Counted from the stretch's first letter, positions 1 through 12,296 are shown. The stretch: 64,000 bases of DNA from Stichopus chloronotus (GCA_021234535.1 SFZH01000008.1:930001-994000), one strand, 5' to 3'. Numbers and translations are program-made. Notes: generated by a model from the letters alone, not told the origin.

Positions 1-169
1 ACAAATAAGTCGTGCGTAAGGCCGTTAGCTTGACACTAGCACATTTAAGAAGAATCAAGTCTTATATTATTCTGATATACCAACTTGAATTTTGTATATA
101 TTTACCTTACATTGATCATTGTAGTCTTGCATGGAGTTGAAGTACCAAAGGGACCACAGACAGAATAGA

Positions 170-600
170 AAAAAAAAAACGTTTTAAAGTGTGCTGCCAG
201 AATTACACTCAATGCATTGTATAAGGACAGATCGATCGATATTTTCTGTAGACTTTGATGGCACACATTTGATCCAACAGCTGTGCATGACTATACAAAT
301 CGTTAAATGATCTTAGTTCATCTTATAGGCCTACAAAAGATTTGTTCAAATACACTCGAAATGTTCATAGTCATACCTTAAGGGCTACATCAACATTAAA
401 CCTGTTTTTACCAAGGGGAAATACCGGTTTTCACGACAGAAAGTTTTCATTTATTTGAGTTAACGAATGGAATGAATTGCCAACTAATCTTAAGAATGTA
501 CCATCGTACACTAGTTTGAACATCTAGTCAAAGACTTTATATGACCTCATCTTATTTTGCTCTTATTTTTTTAACGTATGTTCGTTCTAAGTTTTTAAAT
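170..600 (+). mobile_element. Degenerate 3' end of a CR1/L2-like non-LTR retrotransposon
   Basis: Read on the plus strand with frameshifts and stops, this stretch resembles the C-terminal part of a non-LTR reverse transcriptase ORF. 'VLKCAARITLNALYKDRS' is readable near 182-235, and an 'NEWNELPTNLKNVPSYTSL' motif (typical WN-LP tail) near 463-520. No open frame remains. It lies upstream of a better preserved element in the same orientation and may be an older relative. Assignment is by motif only. Confidence 0.55.
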
Positions 601-868
601 ACATTTAATTCAGTATTTCATTTTTCATTAAAATGTTACCATGTTCTATATCACATTTTTCAAGTTTCATAGTCGGTAAATAAGTTTGTGATGAGTTTGA
701 ATAATTTGAAATGAGTTTGTATACTTATATATTTTAGTTCCCAGTTTTTAAAATGTTTCCACGTTCTATCTCACATTTTTGAAGTTCATTAATTTGTAAT
801 GAGTTTCACACATTTTCTTTCTTTTATGGTGTACTTTCTACTGTGTTATATTTGTAAAATTTTATAGA
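601..868. other. AT-rich spacer between retrotransposon remnants
   Basis: Short diverged repeats of the type 'TCACATTTTTCAAGTT' and 'AATGAGTTT' occur two to three times. They may be the 3' untranslated part of the upstream element. No gene is seen. Confidence 0.4.
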
Positions 869-2272
869 GGGCCTCGGGTAAGATTATATCCTGATGCCCT
901 GAAAGTTGCGAAAGTCATTCCTATTTTCAAAAAGGGAGATTGCAAGTATCCAGAGAACTATCGTCCAATTAGCTTGTTACCTTGTGTTAATAAACTTCTT
1001 GAAAAGACTATTGAAAAGCGACTTAGGTTATTCTGGGATCATAACAACACTCTCTTTGAGTACCAGTGTGGTTTCAGGAAAAATCATGATACCAGTCATG
1101 CACTACTAGAAACTGTCAATTGCATACGTTCATATTTAGACGACCGGGATAATGTTTTAGGTCTATACTTAGATCTAAGGAAAGCGTTCGATACCGTCGA
1201 CCATAGAATTCTTCTTGCTAAGTTATACAGTTATGGTGTTCGTGATAAAGCGTATGATGTCATGTCTAGTTACCTTTCTAACAGAAAACAACGTACTTAT
1301 GTTAATGGTGTCTTATCCAGCTATGTAGATATTAATATTGGTGTCCCGTAGGGTTCTGTTCTTGGACCTTTGCTTTTCCTCATTTATGTTAATGATATTC
1401 ACAATGTAGTCTGTAATGAGTCTTTGAGACTTTTTGCTGATGATAGTAATGTTTTTGTTCACGACGATGATTGTTCCAAACTTGTTTCTAAGGCGCAGAC
1501 TGTCTTAAGTCAACTCAAAACTTGGTTCGACTCCAACAAACTTACTCTTCACTTAGGCAAAACCAACTTTTCTATTTTTCATTCAAGGAACCGTGGTGCT
1601 CATTCTTGTCCAAACCATTTTGTTCTGAACGACACCAAAATTTGCAAGACAGCCTGTGCTAAATATTTAGGACTTCTGATTGACGACAAGCTTTCTTTCA
1701 AAGATCACATTGACGACCTTTGTAATAACCTCGTTAAATACAATGGCATTTTCTACCGTCTCAGAACTTCACTTCCCCCTGCCGTTGCTATTCAGCTTTA
1801 TTATTCTCTCGTCTACTCAAAGGTTTCTTATGGTATTGAAATTTTCGGGGTAGCTAGTGCTTCTGTTATGAAGCCATTACAAGTTCTTCAAAACAGAATT
1901 CTTAAAACCATTACCTTTTCACCTCGTCGTTATTCTACAGATAAACTTCACAGTAAGCTTGGGATTCTTAAGGTCTATGATATTCACATCCTTAAGATTT
2001 GTACCTTTATTTATAAATATATTAACAATAAATTACCGCATGTCTTTTGTAACATTGTTAACCCGAGAAAGTCCTCGCACATGCCCAACCATACAAGAAG
2101 TAACCCACTCTTTTCAGTTACCAGGCATAATACTAAACACGGGAAGCTTCTCTTGAATAATTATTGTTCCAAAACTTGGAGTGATCTTCCCGATGATATA
2201 AAGCTCTGCAAGTCGTATAAAACCTTTAAATGTAAAATGAAATTTCATCTCATTGGTAATTATGTGCTTTGA
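869..2272 (+). pseudogene. Reverse transcriptase pseudogene (single in-frame stop)
   Basis: This is the coding part of the element above: about 160 codons before the stop at 1349-1351 and 307 after it, all in one frame without indels. Loss of one codon in an otherwise continuous frame indicates a fairly young insertion. The family (CR1/L2/Jockey group) is inferred from the RT motifs and the short 3' repeat tail. Confidence 0.8.
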
Positions 2273-2503
2273 ACTGTATGCTTTTTCTGACTCGAGCCTT
2301 TTTTCTTTTCTTCTTTTCTCCTTGTTTTTGTTTTTTGTGTGTTTTCTGTTTCCTTTAAGGTGGCTAGCTGCGATAAACATATTCCTGTTTTTTTTTTCTA
2401 GCGTCCTGTTCATATTCCACTACATTGTACGACTGCATCTTATTATGCCTGTATGTATATATGTATGTACAGTATGAAAGAACTTGAAACGAAACGAAAC
2501 CGA
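869..2503 (+). mobile_element. 5'-truncated CR1/L2-like non-LTR retrotransposon with a nearly intact reverse transcriptase
   Basis: One frame is open from about 869 to the stop ending at 2272, except for a single in-frame TAG at 1349-1351. Reverse transcriptase motifs appear in order: KVIPIFKKGD, YRPISLLPCVNKLLEK, FRKNHDTSHALL, KAFDTVDHRILL, GSVLGPLLFLIYVND, LFADDSNVF (catalytic Asp pair) and KYLGLLIDDKLSFKDHI, then a C-terminal NRILKTI / TWSDLPDDIK region. The stop falls where the conserved Gln of PQGSVLGP should be (CAG to TAG). No endonuclease domain or ORF1 precedes it, so the copy is 5'-truncated. The 3' end probably lies at the GAAAC repeats near 2485-2503. Non-autonomous as it stands. 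Confidence 0.85.
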
Positions 2504-4620
2504 GCTATCCGACCTCTTGAAACAAGGTTGAAATCAAATAAAATAATCTTATCCTGGCCTTTTAGTGCACACGCAATCACTTTTAAATTTGAGCACTGAA
2601 GGTGATTTCCTCACTGATAGCTTTTCCCGATGGCTAGAAGTACGATTTCCATCGTTCTGAGTTTTCAGTTTAAAATCGCCTAACTAAAACGAGGAACACT
2701 GGGTTCTCACCCAGGCTCACTGTGTCAGATAAGCTTCTACCATAGTGATACGACATAATCAGCTTCACAATTATTTGTACAGTATTTTATAATGAGGCAC
2801 TATTGGCGTGCCATAAGTATCAATTTCTGGGATCAACCAGACAAAGGCCGCGGATGTCTTGCGAGGAGTCGAACTTGTTTCAGTGCAACAGTAGAGAGAA
2901 AAAGACGTAGAAAATTGCTTATTTACATGTAAGAGAGCTCTCAAAATGTCAGATTTTTATTTGAAGACCTTGATTGTCTGATTGAATGAAAATTGGTGTG
3001 CAACTTGCTTGCTTTTCTCCGATAAAACGTGAGACCTTCTGACCCTAGTGGTACGCTAGCTGTGGGTTTGCAATTATTGAGTTGATTTGGGCTAGGCGTG
3101 CATTGCCGTTACGTGCTACACTAAAGTACGTTACCACGTTAACAAATTAGCAGGCTGTGTAACTGTACTGTACATACTGTAGGCCTAGGCCTAAATATTA
3201 CTAGACTCGTAATGTATTAGTATACTGTCAGTGTCACTATACTAACTTACGCCTAACATTTGGCCTAGCTCTATTTTAAGGTTCACGTATTAATCAGGCA
3301 AGTTGCCTTGCACCGCTAAGTTAAGTCATGGCTTTGTGTCAAGTCACGCCATATGCTACTAGACATGGACTGAATGAAAGTAAAGTTGAAAGCATTCATG
3401 TAGTTTAATTTTGTTGGTAAAATTAAATAAGGCTTTGGGGCCTACAATTAGTGAAAAGTTAGGCCCATAGAAATCGGAATCCAGAGGCAGATAGGTGGAA
3501 GTAAGACTTCAATGGACAAAATGGCGTCAAACTGTGGGTATTTTGGAGGGTCACCTGCTGTGGGGACAACTTGGTATTGACTATTGGTAGGCCCTGGGTG
3601 TAGTTTCATACATTTGTGCTTAATAATAACACAGGCGTCCCCCATGTAGTACAACTAGCTTACGCTATGCCCGATATTATCAACAAGGTACGACACTCCT
3701 GCTAACAGTACAGGAAACTTGGCCTATTTTTACATCCTCACACTGACTTCAAACATTACTTAACCCTCTATGTCACATCATTCGATGTGTTAGCACACTT
3801 TTTGCACCTGCAACCTCTATGGTATTCATAAATCCACTCTTAGACGGAGTTATTAGTATGAATTTGCCATTTGCAATGCAAGCAGTTCGCAGCCATTTTG
3901 TTGGTTGTCTGGCAGTTTGCGTGACTGGCTACTATTTTCAGGTATGATTTCTACGATCGAGCGATTATTAAAGCATTCTAGTGAGTAGTTGGTCTAATTG
4001 GAAGCAAAAAAGTTTGTTGCGGCAGTCTATATTTGTAACGCTGTGCGAGTATTTTCCACACCATTCAGTCAGTTTGTGATGACGTCACATGATGGATGAC
4101 GTCATTCCACCAGATTGGATGTTGCAGCAATTCTACAGTCTAGTGTAGTTGTTATCGTCACTGAATACCCTCCCCCCATCCATGAAATGCAATGAGCGTA
4201 AGGTACAGAGCAAACGTTTGCTACGGAGGTGAAGACCAGCTCTTAGTCACTGCCAATTCATGTGTAAGAAGCGTTGTGATTGGTCAATAGTTAAGCAAAC
4301 CAGCCTGCTTGGACTCGTTGGAGTGCATTTTACCAAACACGGGATGATCAACTCTGCGGAATGATTGATAGTCTTAACGACCATTAGAAGTGATGACATA
4401 TTAGAGAGGAAGAGGAGTGCAATATGAGGAATTATTGCTCCAAGCAAGATATGTTGTATTTAGGGCATAGCTTAATCTAGCAGTGCTACGTGGGGGATGC
4501 CTGTGCTTAATAATAGCACGATCAATGCTAGTTCCAACAAACAACGTGCACAATGTACACTGTACAGTACTGTGGTGTCTTGTGACGCAAAAAATCCTTA
4601 TTTCCTATGGCTGCTGTAAA
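2504..4620. other. Intergenic, no gene recognised
   Basis: No convincing exon or long frame is visible. TAGGCCTAGGCCTAA-type stretches occur near 3180-3195. A sequence near 3880-3950 (GCAGCCATTTTG followed by CAG|GTATGA) looks superficially like a 5' UTR exon but has no supporting downstream partner. Confidence 0.5.
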
Positions 4621-4628
4621 ATTATAAG

Positions 4629-6322
4629 TAGTGTTGAGCCGATAACAGTGATATCGGCAATTGCCGATAACTGATAAGTCAAAGTCAATATCGGCCGATA
4701 CCGATACCGATAACAAAGAAAAACGTAGAGAATCTTTTGTAAACAGTATTACCGTTACAGCACCGTAGCGTGCAATGGGCTGCTGAAGTGATACAATCTG
4801 CCAATGAGAAAGTATAGACTATTCAAACCTCCTTCCCCGCCAGCAAACATAAACAATGATGGTATGGTCCGAAATTGCCCCGCATGTACCTTGTTAGTTC
4901 TTCCAATCTTCTTATCAACTTGTGGGCCATGATTGGCTGGGCTTTTACTAAACTGCAAACTTGTGCGCGATATGCTCGGTAAAATACTCTACACAGCTTT
5001 CTTGTACACAATGTAAAGCACGTGGCTTGGAATTTTCCGCAACCCACTCAACACCAGCTACATTGGTATATCGACGTACAGTAGTTTACGAAGTGGCCGC
5101 AGTAGTGTAAGCGAGTTATATTAACTAAACCACATGAACTTGTGAGAAAAATTTAATGCGGCATACAACGTGAGCAAAAAAAAGAATTGCACATGCTGAA
5201 GAACCAAGACGGTTTTAAATGTTTTCAAAATATCATTTTCGCATACCACTTGTACTTCCGGCTGTGTTTATCTTGTACACTAAGCTTGTTTCGAACTTTC
5301 GATCACGGAATGACTCGAGATCATACATATGGTTCCCTAAATAGTTACTTCAGCTGAAAATGACGGGCAAATAAATCCATTCAGATTTGTATCCCAGATG
5401 TCCCATCCACCTTCAGTCTTCCCCAAAAATTGAAGTAAATTACTATTCCTGTAAATGTATGTACTTAGTTTTTACTCATTATCAATTTTTAAAGTTATAC
5501 ATGTGAAAAAAAAACGTTGGCAAATGTTTCCAGAAGATTCTACGTAAACCTCCTTTACTACATTCAATGTCAAATAAAATGCATAAGCTTAGGCCTGCCT
5601 AAGGCCTGCATACGCAAACTATCTGCAGAATGATTGCTAGCGGACATATCGAAACTCACACAAATACAAAAATGAACGCATATCTCTGTATCCAAAACCC
5701 TTCACGAAACCAATGGTCTACTTCGTCAAACCTTTAGTCTAAACATTTTAAAGTGGCTGGGATCAATGAGCAAAAAAAAAAACAATCAATGTTCCTTGAA
5801 AAACTCTGAAGCCTGCAACTTACAAAATGTCGGTTGTTCCCGTAATACGGAAACTGAATTCCCAAGGTGGTTAGGCTATTCGATATACACCCACTACGTT
5901 AGGATATCATTACTTAAAAATTTTCGGAAGGCTGCACACGATCTTGCGTGATTCTTTTCACGAGACTTTTAGGGACATTTCAACTTCAAAAATGTATGTA
6001 ATACAGTTTATTCTACATGACATGTGCAACATTTCATAGAACTTTTTGATTTTGAAGCAATATCAATGTTTTTTTTTCTACGACGCCATGTTATGTCTGG
6101 CGGAAAATCCGACAATATTGTAATTAGCCTTGCGGGAAATTTACCCATTTTCCAGCCATGTCTGTAAAGTTTTCACACTCTTGTGCGTGGAGGAATGTCA
6201 AAGGTTTGTTATCAGTTGCCCTTATCGGAGATAGCGGTCATTTTTGCCGATACCGATATCTCACAGATAACACCATTATTGGCCGATACCGATACTACTG
6301 ACCGATAATCGGCTCAACACTA
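4629..6322. mobile_element. hAT-like DNA transposon, non-autonomous, with TIRs and 8-bp TSD
   Basis: The element begins TAGTGTTGAGCCGAT (4629) and ends with its exact reverse complement (to 6322). Both ends continue into GATATCGG/CCGATA-rich imperfect inverted repeats. The flanks carry identical 8-bp target duplications ATTATAAG at 4621-4628 and 6323-6330, the length typical of hAT elements. The 1.69-kb interior holds no recognisable transposase, so it is probably a non-autonomous derivative. Confidence 0.85.
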
Positions 6323-6330
6323 ATTATAAG

Positions 6331-9300
6331 CTTTTGTACATCTAGTTAAGCAGTATAACATTAGGGTGCACAAACTTCTTATACTCACCATAAGCTTACA
6401 TTCCTGCGGCTTGCGACCCTCCAGTCTTCACCATTTTCTTATTGTGAAATAATGCTTCCAGCTAAAGCATAGGATTTCAATGGTTTGGCCTGGGCCTGGC
6501 GCCTAATAATGTTAGGCTAAGTAAAGCCTAGCCTAGGCCAACTAGTAAGCATTACTAGGCTATGCTTAGTTAGGGGGTAAAAGAAGCAACTTGGAAAGCG
6601 CAGATGCAATTCAATGACACTAATCCCTTTTTCTCAAAAAGCATAGTACGTACAGTATGCCCTGATATATCTCAATGAAAATGTTGACTCTGCATCTGCG
6701 CATCCACTGTCCCAGGGGATGCTTGGAATGGACTAGGCCTAGGCTAAAAAGTTGGAAAAAATTTTAACTCTGCAGCCATACTTTATCCAGAATGATTGAA
6801 GTAGACTAAAAAAAAAAGCATTTTTTGAAAAGATTCTGCATATACCAATATGTCATTATCTCAGAGAAGAAAATTAATTCCACCCAGGGGATGCATGGAA
6901 TGGACATGAATGTTTCAGAATGATTAAAATATTTAAAGGAGATACGTGGACTTGACTTTAAAAAAAGTCAGTGTGACCTTTTGACCCGTATTTAAGCATC
7001 TGCTTATCCACCCATAAAATACTTGCATTGGACTTACAACCCTCGGCAATTGGAGATGTCAAGCTGTTCGTCATCAATCATGGATCCCATGTAGTCCACT
7101 GATCAATATGACATTTTGAAATTCCAAATACAGAGATACTGTAGCAATGGACTACAACACACTGAGATCATTTCAACTTAGCATCTGCGTATCCGGATAC
7201 TTGGATACAGTTCAACCATCCAGTGGCTCTGTATTCTGTAGTTACTATGGCTAGGACCTAACTATCAGCTAAGGGTTTGGCAGTGAATTATGCTAGCTGC
7301 AGCACGTTAGGCCTTGCCCAACTAACTCCTCAGTGTCTAGTATAACAACTTCATTAGTGTCCCTATGCGCTAGCTAGATAGCATTTTGTATGCAGTGGTA
7401 CTGACTTCAAGATTGGTGTACTAGATTGATGCTGTTTGGCAAACCCCTGGCAATTAATAGTCCCATAGTCATTCTTAATTCATCCAAACCCATCTTATTT
7501 CATAGATTTACCCCATTACTGGTTTTTACCATTACTTCCACAAGCCATCCTTAACCCAGGTACGGTAGTTTCTGCTCCTGAGAATCGAGTTATCCTTTGA
7601 ACAGAGCTATTCTGTCGGTGGAAAGTACTTGTCATGCGTATTGATTGAACTAATTATGGAGGAGGAGAGAACACTGGTATTTGATGTTTTTCCTCCGGTG
7701 GGTAGTACTGGTTATGCCTACTGATTGAGAGGACACTGGTACTGTATCTGATGCTCACGATAGAATTTAACATTTCACCCCAAGGATCTGCAGTACAGTA
7801 GGCCTTTATGTTATACAAAAAGGACCAACCAGGGTTGGTACAGAGCCTTATAAATCTTGAAAGTACTAGCAGCTGAATATGTGAGTCATTTTCAAGGCCT
7901 TTAAAGTGCTTAAGATTTTTTTTCTGCATCTGTCCTTGAAAAATGCTTGAATATTAACTCAGTGATTTGAAATATTATTTTACATTATGCTTAATTATTT
8001 TCTATAACAAATGTTTTGGACTGTGACCTGTTTTTTTCCCCAGCCAACCTCAAGTGTGCTTAAGAATTCCAAAGGTATTTTTGGAGTGTTGAAACATGGT
8101 TTTGATGTGATTGAAAAGCCATTTAGTTCTACTGTGAAATGATCTTGCAAATTGCTTGATGTTTTTCTCAGTAAAGTGTACAAGTCCTTATTTTGGAGCT
8201 AGTGTATTGCAGTTATCAGTGTTAATGTGGAAAGAGTGCTACTGTACCTCTTTTGTGTTGGTTCAAGTTTGAGCATGCTACTGTATGTGTTTGCTAGTCT
8301 AGATTTATTGGGGTGAGTGTGTTATTCTACAGCATTAGTAGAGTTGTGTATGATACTTTATGCATTATTTCCTTTCTGATCATTTCTTCTCATGGGCTTG
8401 ATATTGTTAAATATGTCAAACAGGTCAATCATATGGTCCCAAAGTTTGTAAACACTAATTATACATCTAAGGTACTGTACTTCAAGGTTCACTATTACAG
8501 GCCCTTGACTTTTCCAGTAACTGAATTATTTTGTTAATTTCTGGAAGGTCTCCTTTTGCATGTCTAAAGTTTAGAAATACCATGAAGTATGGAAAAGTGA
8601 AATTTTGGTTATTCTGCCAACCCTTCTTTGGCCTTAAAGTGGGGTGGGGAAAGTAAAATTCTGTACATATCCTTGCAGATGCGTTTATTAGAAATACTCT
8701 GTCAGCACCACCTTCCTGTGACAATGATCCGACAGGTCTGCTGGATACAAGTGTACATGATGTGTAACAACTTTCCATCGTGTTCATTAAGGAGGTATCC
8801 AAGGAATGTACATAGCAGATATCTTAGGAAACTGTGTATCAAAACTATTCATTCTGATCTGAGCGATAGTTTGGTGTCTTTCATTACATTACTAGGGTAC
8901 TGTACTTTGAAAACCTCTCAATGTGAGGGTACAGAATTTCTTTCTGTTCTGACCTATATTGTTTATCAGATTCTCATTTATCATATACTGTATCCTTAAA
9001 GTGCCCCACACTATAGCCCCTCATGCTGTATGTAACAGATGAGGGAGCTATGTCAAGAATTTGCTGCATGATAAGCTGAACATGAAGTCTTTCATTCCAA
9101 CATAGCGAAGAATGACCTTTGCTGCAAGCTTATTTTTCTCTCTGTGTCGATACGCCAAAATTGATGAATCTTCCATTGTGGTTTCGATGATAATTGTGAC
9201 ATTTGTAATCTTGCATATGTGTGTGTATGTCCATGAAGCCCTACATTGTAAACATGACACCCTACCTTTTAAACATGACACCCTACCTTACCTTGTAAAC
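6331..9300. other. Intergenic with diverged tandem repeats, no gene recognised
   Basis: Between about 6650 and 7220 there are diverged copies of a unit containing 'GCATCTGCGTATCC' and 'CCCAGGGGATGCATGGAATG', spaced about 180 bp apart, suggesting an old satellite-like repeat. A CAGGGTTGGTACAGAGCC motif near 7830, followed by CTTGAAA-rich sequence to about 7970, resembles an eroded copy of the TIR element at 27.1 kb. No exon is recognised. Confidence 0.4.
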
Positions 9301-9301
9301 A

Positions 9302-9945
9302 TCTCAAGAAGGGAAACTTAGATCTCAAGTTTAGTATGTAGGTACACCACATTGAGTAGAAGAACCCTATTGTTTTTGATGAAGGTCAAAGTTTATTTGG
9401 GTTCAGCAGGGTCAAATTGTGAAAACCTTTTAAACACAGTATCTCAAGAAGGGAAGCTTGGACATATCCCATATTTGGCATGTAGGTGTACCTGCATCGA
9501 GTAGAAGTGACCTGTTATCTTTGGTGGAGGTCAAATGTCATTTGGGGTCACTTGTGGTCAAATTGTGAAAACATTGTAAACAATATCTCAACAGGGGAAG
9601 CTTGGACAGATCTCATATTTAGTATGTAGGTGTACCACATTGAGCAGAAGATTCCTGTTGTTTTTGGTGGAGATCAAAGGTCATTTGGGGTTCAACAGGG
9701 GTCACATTGTGAAAAATCCTGTAAACAAAATATCCCTCGGAGGTAAGTTTGGACAGATCTCACATTTGGTATGTACTGTAGGTGTACCACATCGAGTAGA
9801 AAAACCCTGTTGTTTTTGGTGGAGTTCAAAGGTTATTTGGGGTCAACAGGAGTCAAACTGTGAAAACCTTGAAAACAGGGTATCTCAAGGAGGGAAGGGT
9901 GAACAGATCTCATAGGTTATGTGTGGCACATTAAGTAGAACATGT
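9302..9945 (+). repeat. Tandem repeat, 140-150-bp unit, five diverged copies
   Basis: Units start with TCTCAAGAAGGGAAGCTTGG or a variant at about 9302, 9442, 9586, 9733 and 9883. Each contains GTATGTAGGTGTACCACAT, TGTTTTTGGTGGAGGTCAAA and TCAACAGGGGTCAAATTGTG. Spacing rises from 140 to 150 bp. More diverged copies occur in the intron at about 12.81-13.26 kb. The array ends about 300 bp upstream of the start exon of the main gene. Confidence 0.85.
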
Positions 9946-10189
9946 AGGTGGTGCATATGCAGTTGTACATGTTGAGACATGATACATACCAGTCATTATA
10001 TATCAGATTCGTAGAAATCCTCATAATGAAATTATTGAGCCCATAATGCATTTGCGCATTCTGGTTATTGCTACAGTGTGCCAAAGATCTTTGTCTACAG
10101 TAAGTGTAATGCATACTGGTTGTTAAGGTTATTATCATCAAGGAATACCAAGCCAAAAGGAAATAATCTTTCATAAATGTAAATGCTTT

Positions 10190-10256
10190 TATGTTTTATA
10201 CAAATTTTTCTTTGGTAGTTCTTGTTCGCCTTCCACAACCTCTTCCAGTCCAGTCC
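10190..10256 (+). promoter_or_regulatory. Probable 5' UTR / promoter-proximal region
   Basis: The 67 bases before the proposed start codon are pyrimidine-rich and contain no ATG after the TTTATACAAA motif at about 10,195. That motif could be TATA-like. The true transcription start cannot be fixed from sequence, and a further non-coding exon upstream is possible. Confidence 0.3.
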
Positions 10257-10269
10257 ATGATGATATGGG
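10257..10269 (+). CDS. Constant exon 1: start codon and first residues of the NPL domain
   Basis: ATGATGATATGGG is followed by a perfect donor GTGAGT (10,270). It encodes M-M-I-W plus one base. Joined to exon 2 at 11,509 (GA) it reads M-M-I-W-G-M-T-L-Q-P-G, which matches the characteristic M-x-F-W-G-x-x-L-x-P-G start of NPL domains in FKBP39/46-type proteins. The exon is only 13 coding bases, so it was found by searching upstream for a W-G codon pair split by a phase-1 donor. Which of the two adjacent ATGs is used cannot be told. A different upstream start exon remains possible. Confidence 0.72.
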
Positions 10270-11508
10270 GTGAGTATTTTGGAATTGCTTTATGCAGCTA
10301 AAGTATTTGCACATACTGAGATAAAAAGTTGGCAATTCTATTCCAGTCTCTGTAGCTTGCACAGTATTCATTGGCCAGTCACTTGACTTCCATTTGCCAA
10401 GAATTACATTTCTATGTTGAAGATTTTTGTCTTCATGCACTAAATGCATTGATGATGGATGTATTTGATGATTTAAAGCAGGATGTGCTGTTTGAAAGAA
10501 AACAAATAGTCTTTATTGTTAAGTCTCCCTCATTCTCTGTCATTCGATACCAATCTGGAAAATAACATCTACAGTATGTTTCTTTCACTAGAAAATTCAT
10601 TCATTAGATTGTTAATTAAAGCAGAAAGAAGGGTGATCCATTTTTTTGGGGGCTAATAAGTTAGCAGAACCAGGCCCTGTAGTAAATGTGCGGCCTGTCT
10701 TGTGGGAAGACACCACAAGGAAAACGCATTGGGTCAGGAAATTAGGCTTTATTTGGACAAATAGACCACAGTGCGGTAGTTTGTACAGCTTTTTACAACT
10801 ATAGGAAATACAGCCAGTCTTTTGGTGCACTTTTGACATTGCAGGAATAACATCACATCCTGCTTAAATAAAAACTTACTGTACAGAATCATGAACAGTT
10901 CCCAGGGACAAAACAATAGTCATTAAGTGGATTCATCGAAACATCTTTCACTTTACCACACATTCCAGTCACATTTCATGGGAAAATTTTCAATGCTGAT
11001 TGCATAATGTCACTGTAATAGCCTTTATAGTTTTCTTTAATCTTTACAGGTAGGACAGTCTTTGAAATTACACATATTTGCATTAAGCAGGAGCAGGTTG
11101 ACCACCCTGTGATGCGATATGTACAGCGTAACTTAGGCCATGTATCAGTGTACACATAAACTGTACAATGCACCTCACCTCCTTTCACCCTAATGTTTAT
11201 GCATACATCTGTCCTTACTGTATGCAGTATCATAATGCTGGTGTGTTGCTACAGTATAGTCATAATAGAGGAACTTTCGTACAGCTAGGCTGTACAGAAG
11301 AATACTATAATACTGTAGAGGCCAATACAGTCATGATCTATATGGTAACAGCTCACTGTAAACTGAGCAAATGATGTTAACTCTCAAGCTAAATTTCTTA
11401 TCATCCAGTGATTTTAAGTTTTTGTGTGTCCCCCTCTGTGCATTATCACTCACTGACTTAAGTCTGAGTTTGAACATCACCTTCCGATTCTTCTCTATGC
11501 TCTTCTAG
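10270..11508 (+). other. Intron 1 of the main gene
   Basis: GTGAGT donor and a pyrimidine-rich acceptor TCTATGCTCTTCTAG. No additional exon or mobile element is recognised inside. Confidence 0.6.
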
Positions 11509-11607
11509 GAATGACGTTACAGCCTGGGTATGAATACACGGAGTTGGTAGATGAAGAAGTCCGTCTCTCCATGGCTTCTTTAGAATGTAGGCCCAGAAAG
11601 TCTCAGA
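11509..11607 (+). CDS. Constant exon 2: NPL domain, first strands
   Basis: 99 bases, phase 1 at both ends, acceptor CTTCTAG and donor GTGAGT. It encodes residues 5-37, GMTLQPGYEYTELVDEEVRL followed by SMASLECRPRKSQ. The W-G-x-x-L-x-P-G-x-x-Y and the S-M-A-S-L-E segment match the first two strands of the NPL fold seen in insect FKBP39/46 and the Fpr3/4 family. That family acts as histone chaperones through a pentameric beta-barrel. The match is by pattern recognition, not by search. Confidence 0.88.
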
Positions 11608-12140
11608 GTGAGTATCATTCTATCTCTGCCAGGAGACAAACCCTTTTTCTGTCTGAATAAATCTTCTGGCATTTGATGACTTCCTTTGAATTTTTGCATT
11701 AGTGCTTTTCTTTTTCTGTGACTTTTGTAGATTTTAATGAGTTGGCTTTTCTTTTGTTGTGAGGATTGTAGATTCTCATGAGTTACTTTACGAGAGAGAG
11801 ATTAAAAGGGACCTCTGACTTCAGACTGCGACAATTTTTGACTGAAAGACAAAAACATTTGAATGCAGTAACTATTGCAGTGATTGCATTCCTGGATGGT
11901 TTAAAATGAAATTTTAAAGATGTTTAAATCCAAATATTTGTACACTTGTGAATTCTGGCGTAATTTTAAAGATGTTTAAATCCAAATATTTGTACACTTG
12001 TGAATTCTGGCGTTAGATTAACAAGGATGAAATACTTGTTTGCTTTGGCTGACATTGTTAAACTCTCATGCCTTGTAGAATACATTTTAACTGCAGTATA
12101 GTTGTCAGTGTGCTCATTCAATATTTTCCTTTGCATTCAG
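11608..12140 (+). other. Intron 2, with a recent 52-bp tandem duplication
   Basis: A 52-bp segment beginning ATTTTAAAGATG at 11,911 is repeated at 11,963 with one difference at its end. Nothing else is noted. Confidence 0.75.
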
Positions 12141-12296
12141 ATGGATCATCAATTGTGCTGTCATCTCATGTAGTGCTGAGAACGTCCAGAGGTGAATTCC
12201 TTCTTTGCACGTTAGAGAAGGGTCCGACACCTCAACAGAACCTTGACCTGGTGCTACAGCCGAGGGAAAAAGTTACCTTCAGTGTAGAGGGAACAG
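12141..12296 (+). CDS. Constant exon 3: NPL domain core
   Basis: 156 bases, phase 1 at both ends; acceptor TTTGCATTCAG, donor GTATAG. It encodes residues 38-89 plus one base. Key segments are SSHVVLRTSRGEFLLCTLEK (residues 45-64) and NLDLVLQPREKVTFSVEGTG (71-90). The F-L-L-C-T-L-x-K-G, L-D-L and K-V-T-F pattern is diagnostic of the NPL domain of FKBP39/46-like proteins. No FK506-binding isomerase domain follows; zinc-finger or BEN exons take that position. Confidence 0.9.

Noticed and set aside
906..1109. 67-codon frame at the retrotransposon start
   Set aside because: It is a shadow frame; the real RT frame with conserved motifs runs through the same bases.
3880..3960. GCAGCCATTTTG ... CAG|GTATGA, resembling a first exon
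   Set aside because: Its short frame does not give the NPL start and it is separated from the gene by a transposon and a tandem repeat. No partner exon was found.
8295..8316. TATTGGG|GTGAGT, a possible W-G start exon for the NPL domain
   Set aside because: The in-frame sequence has TAG four codons upstream and no ATG between. The site at 10,257 has ATG and fits better.
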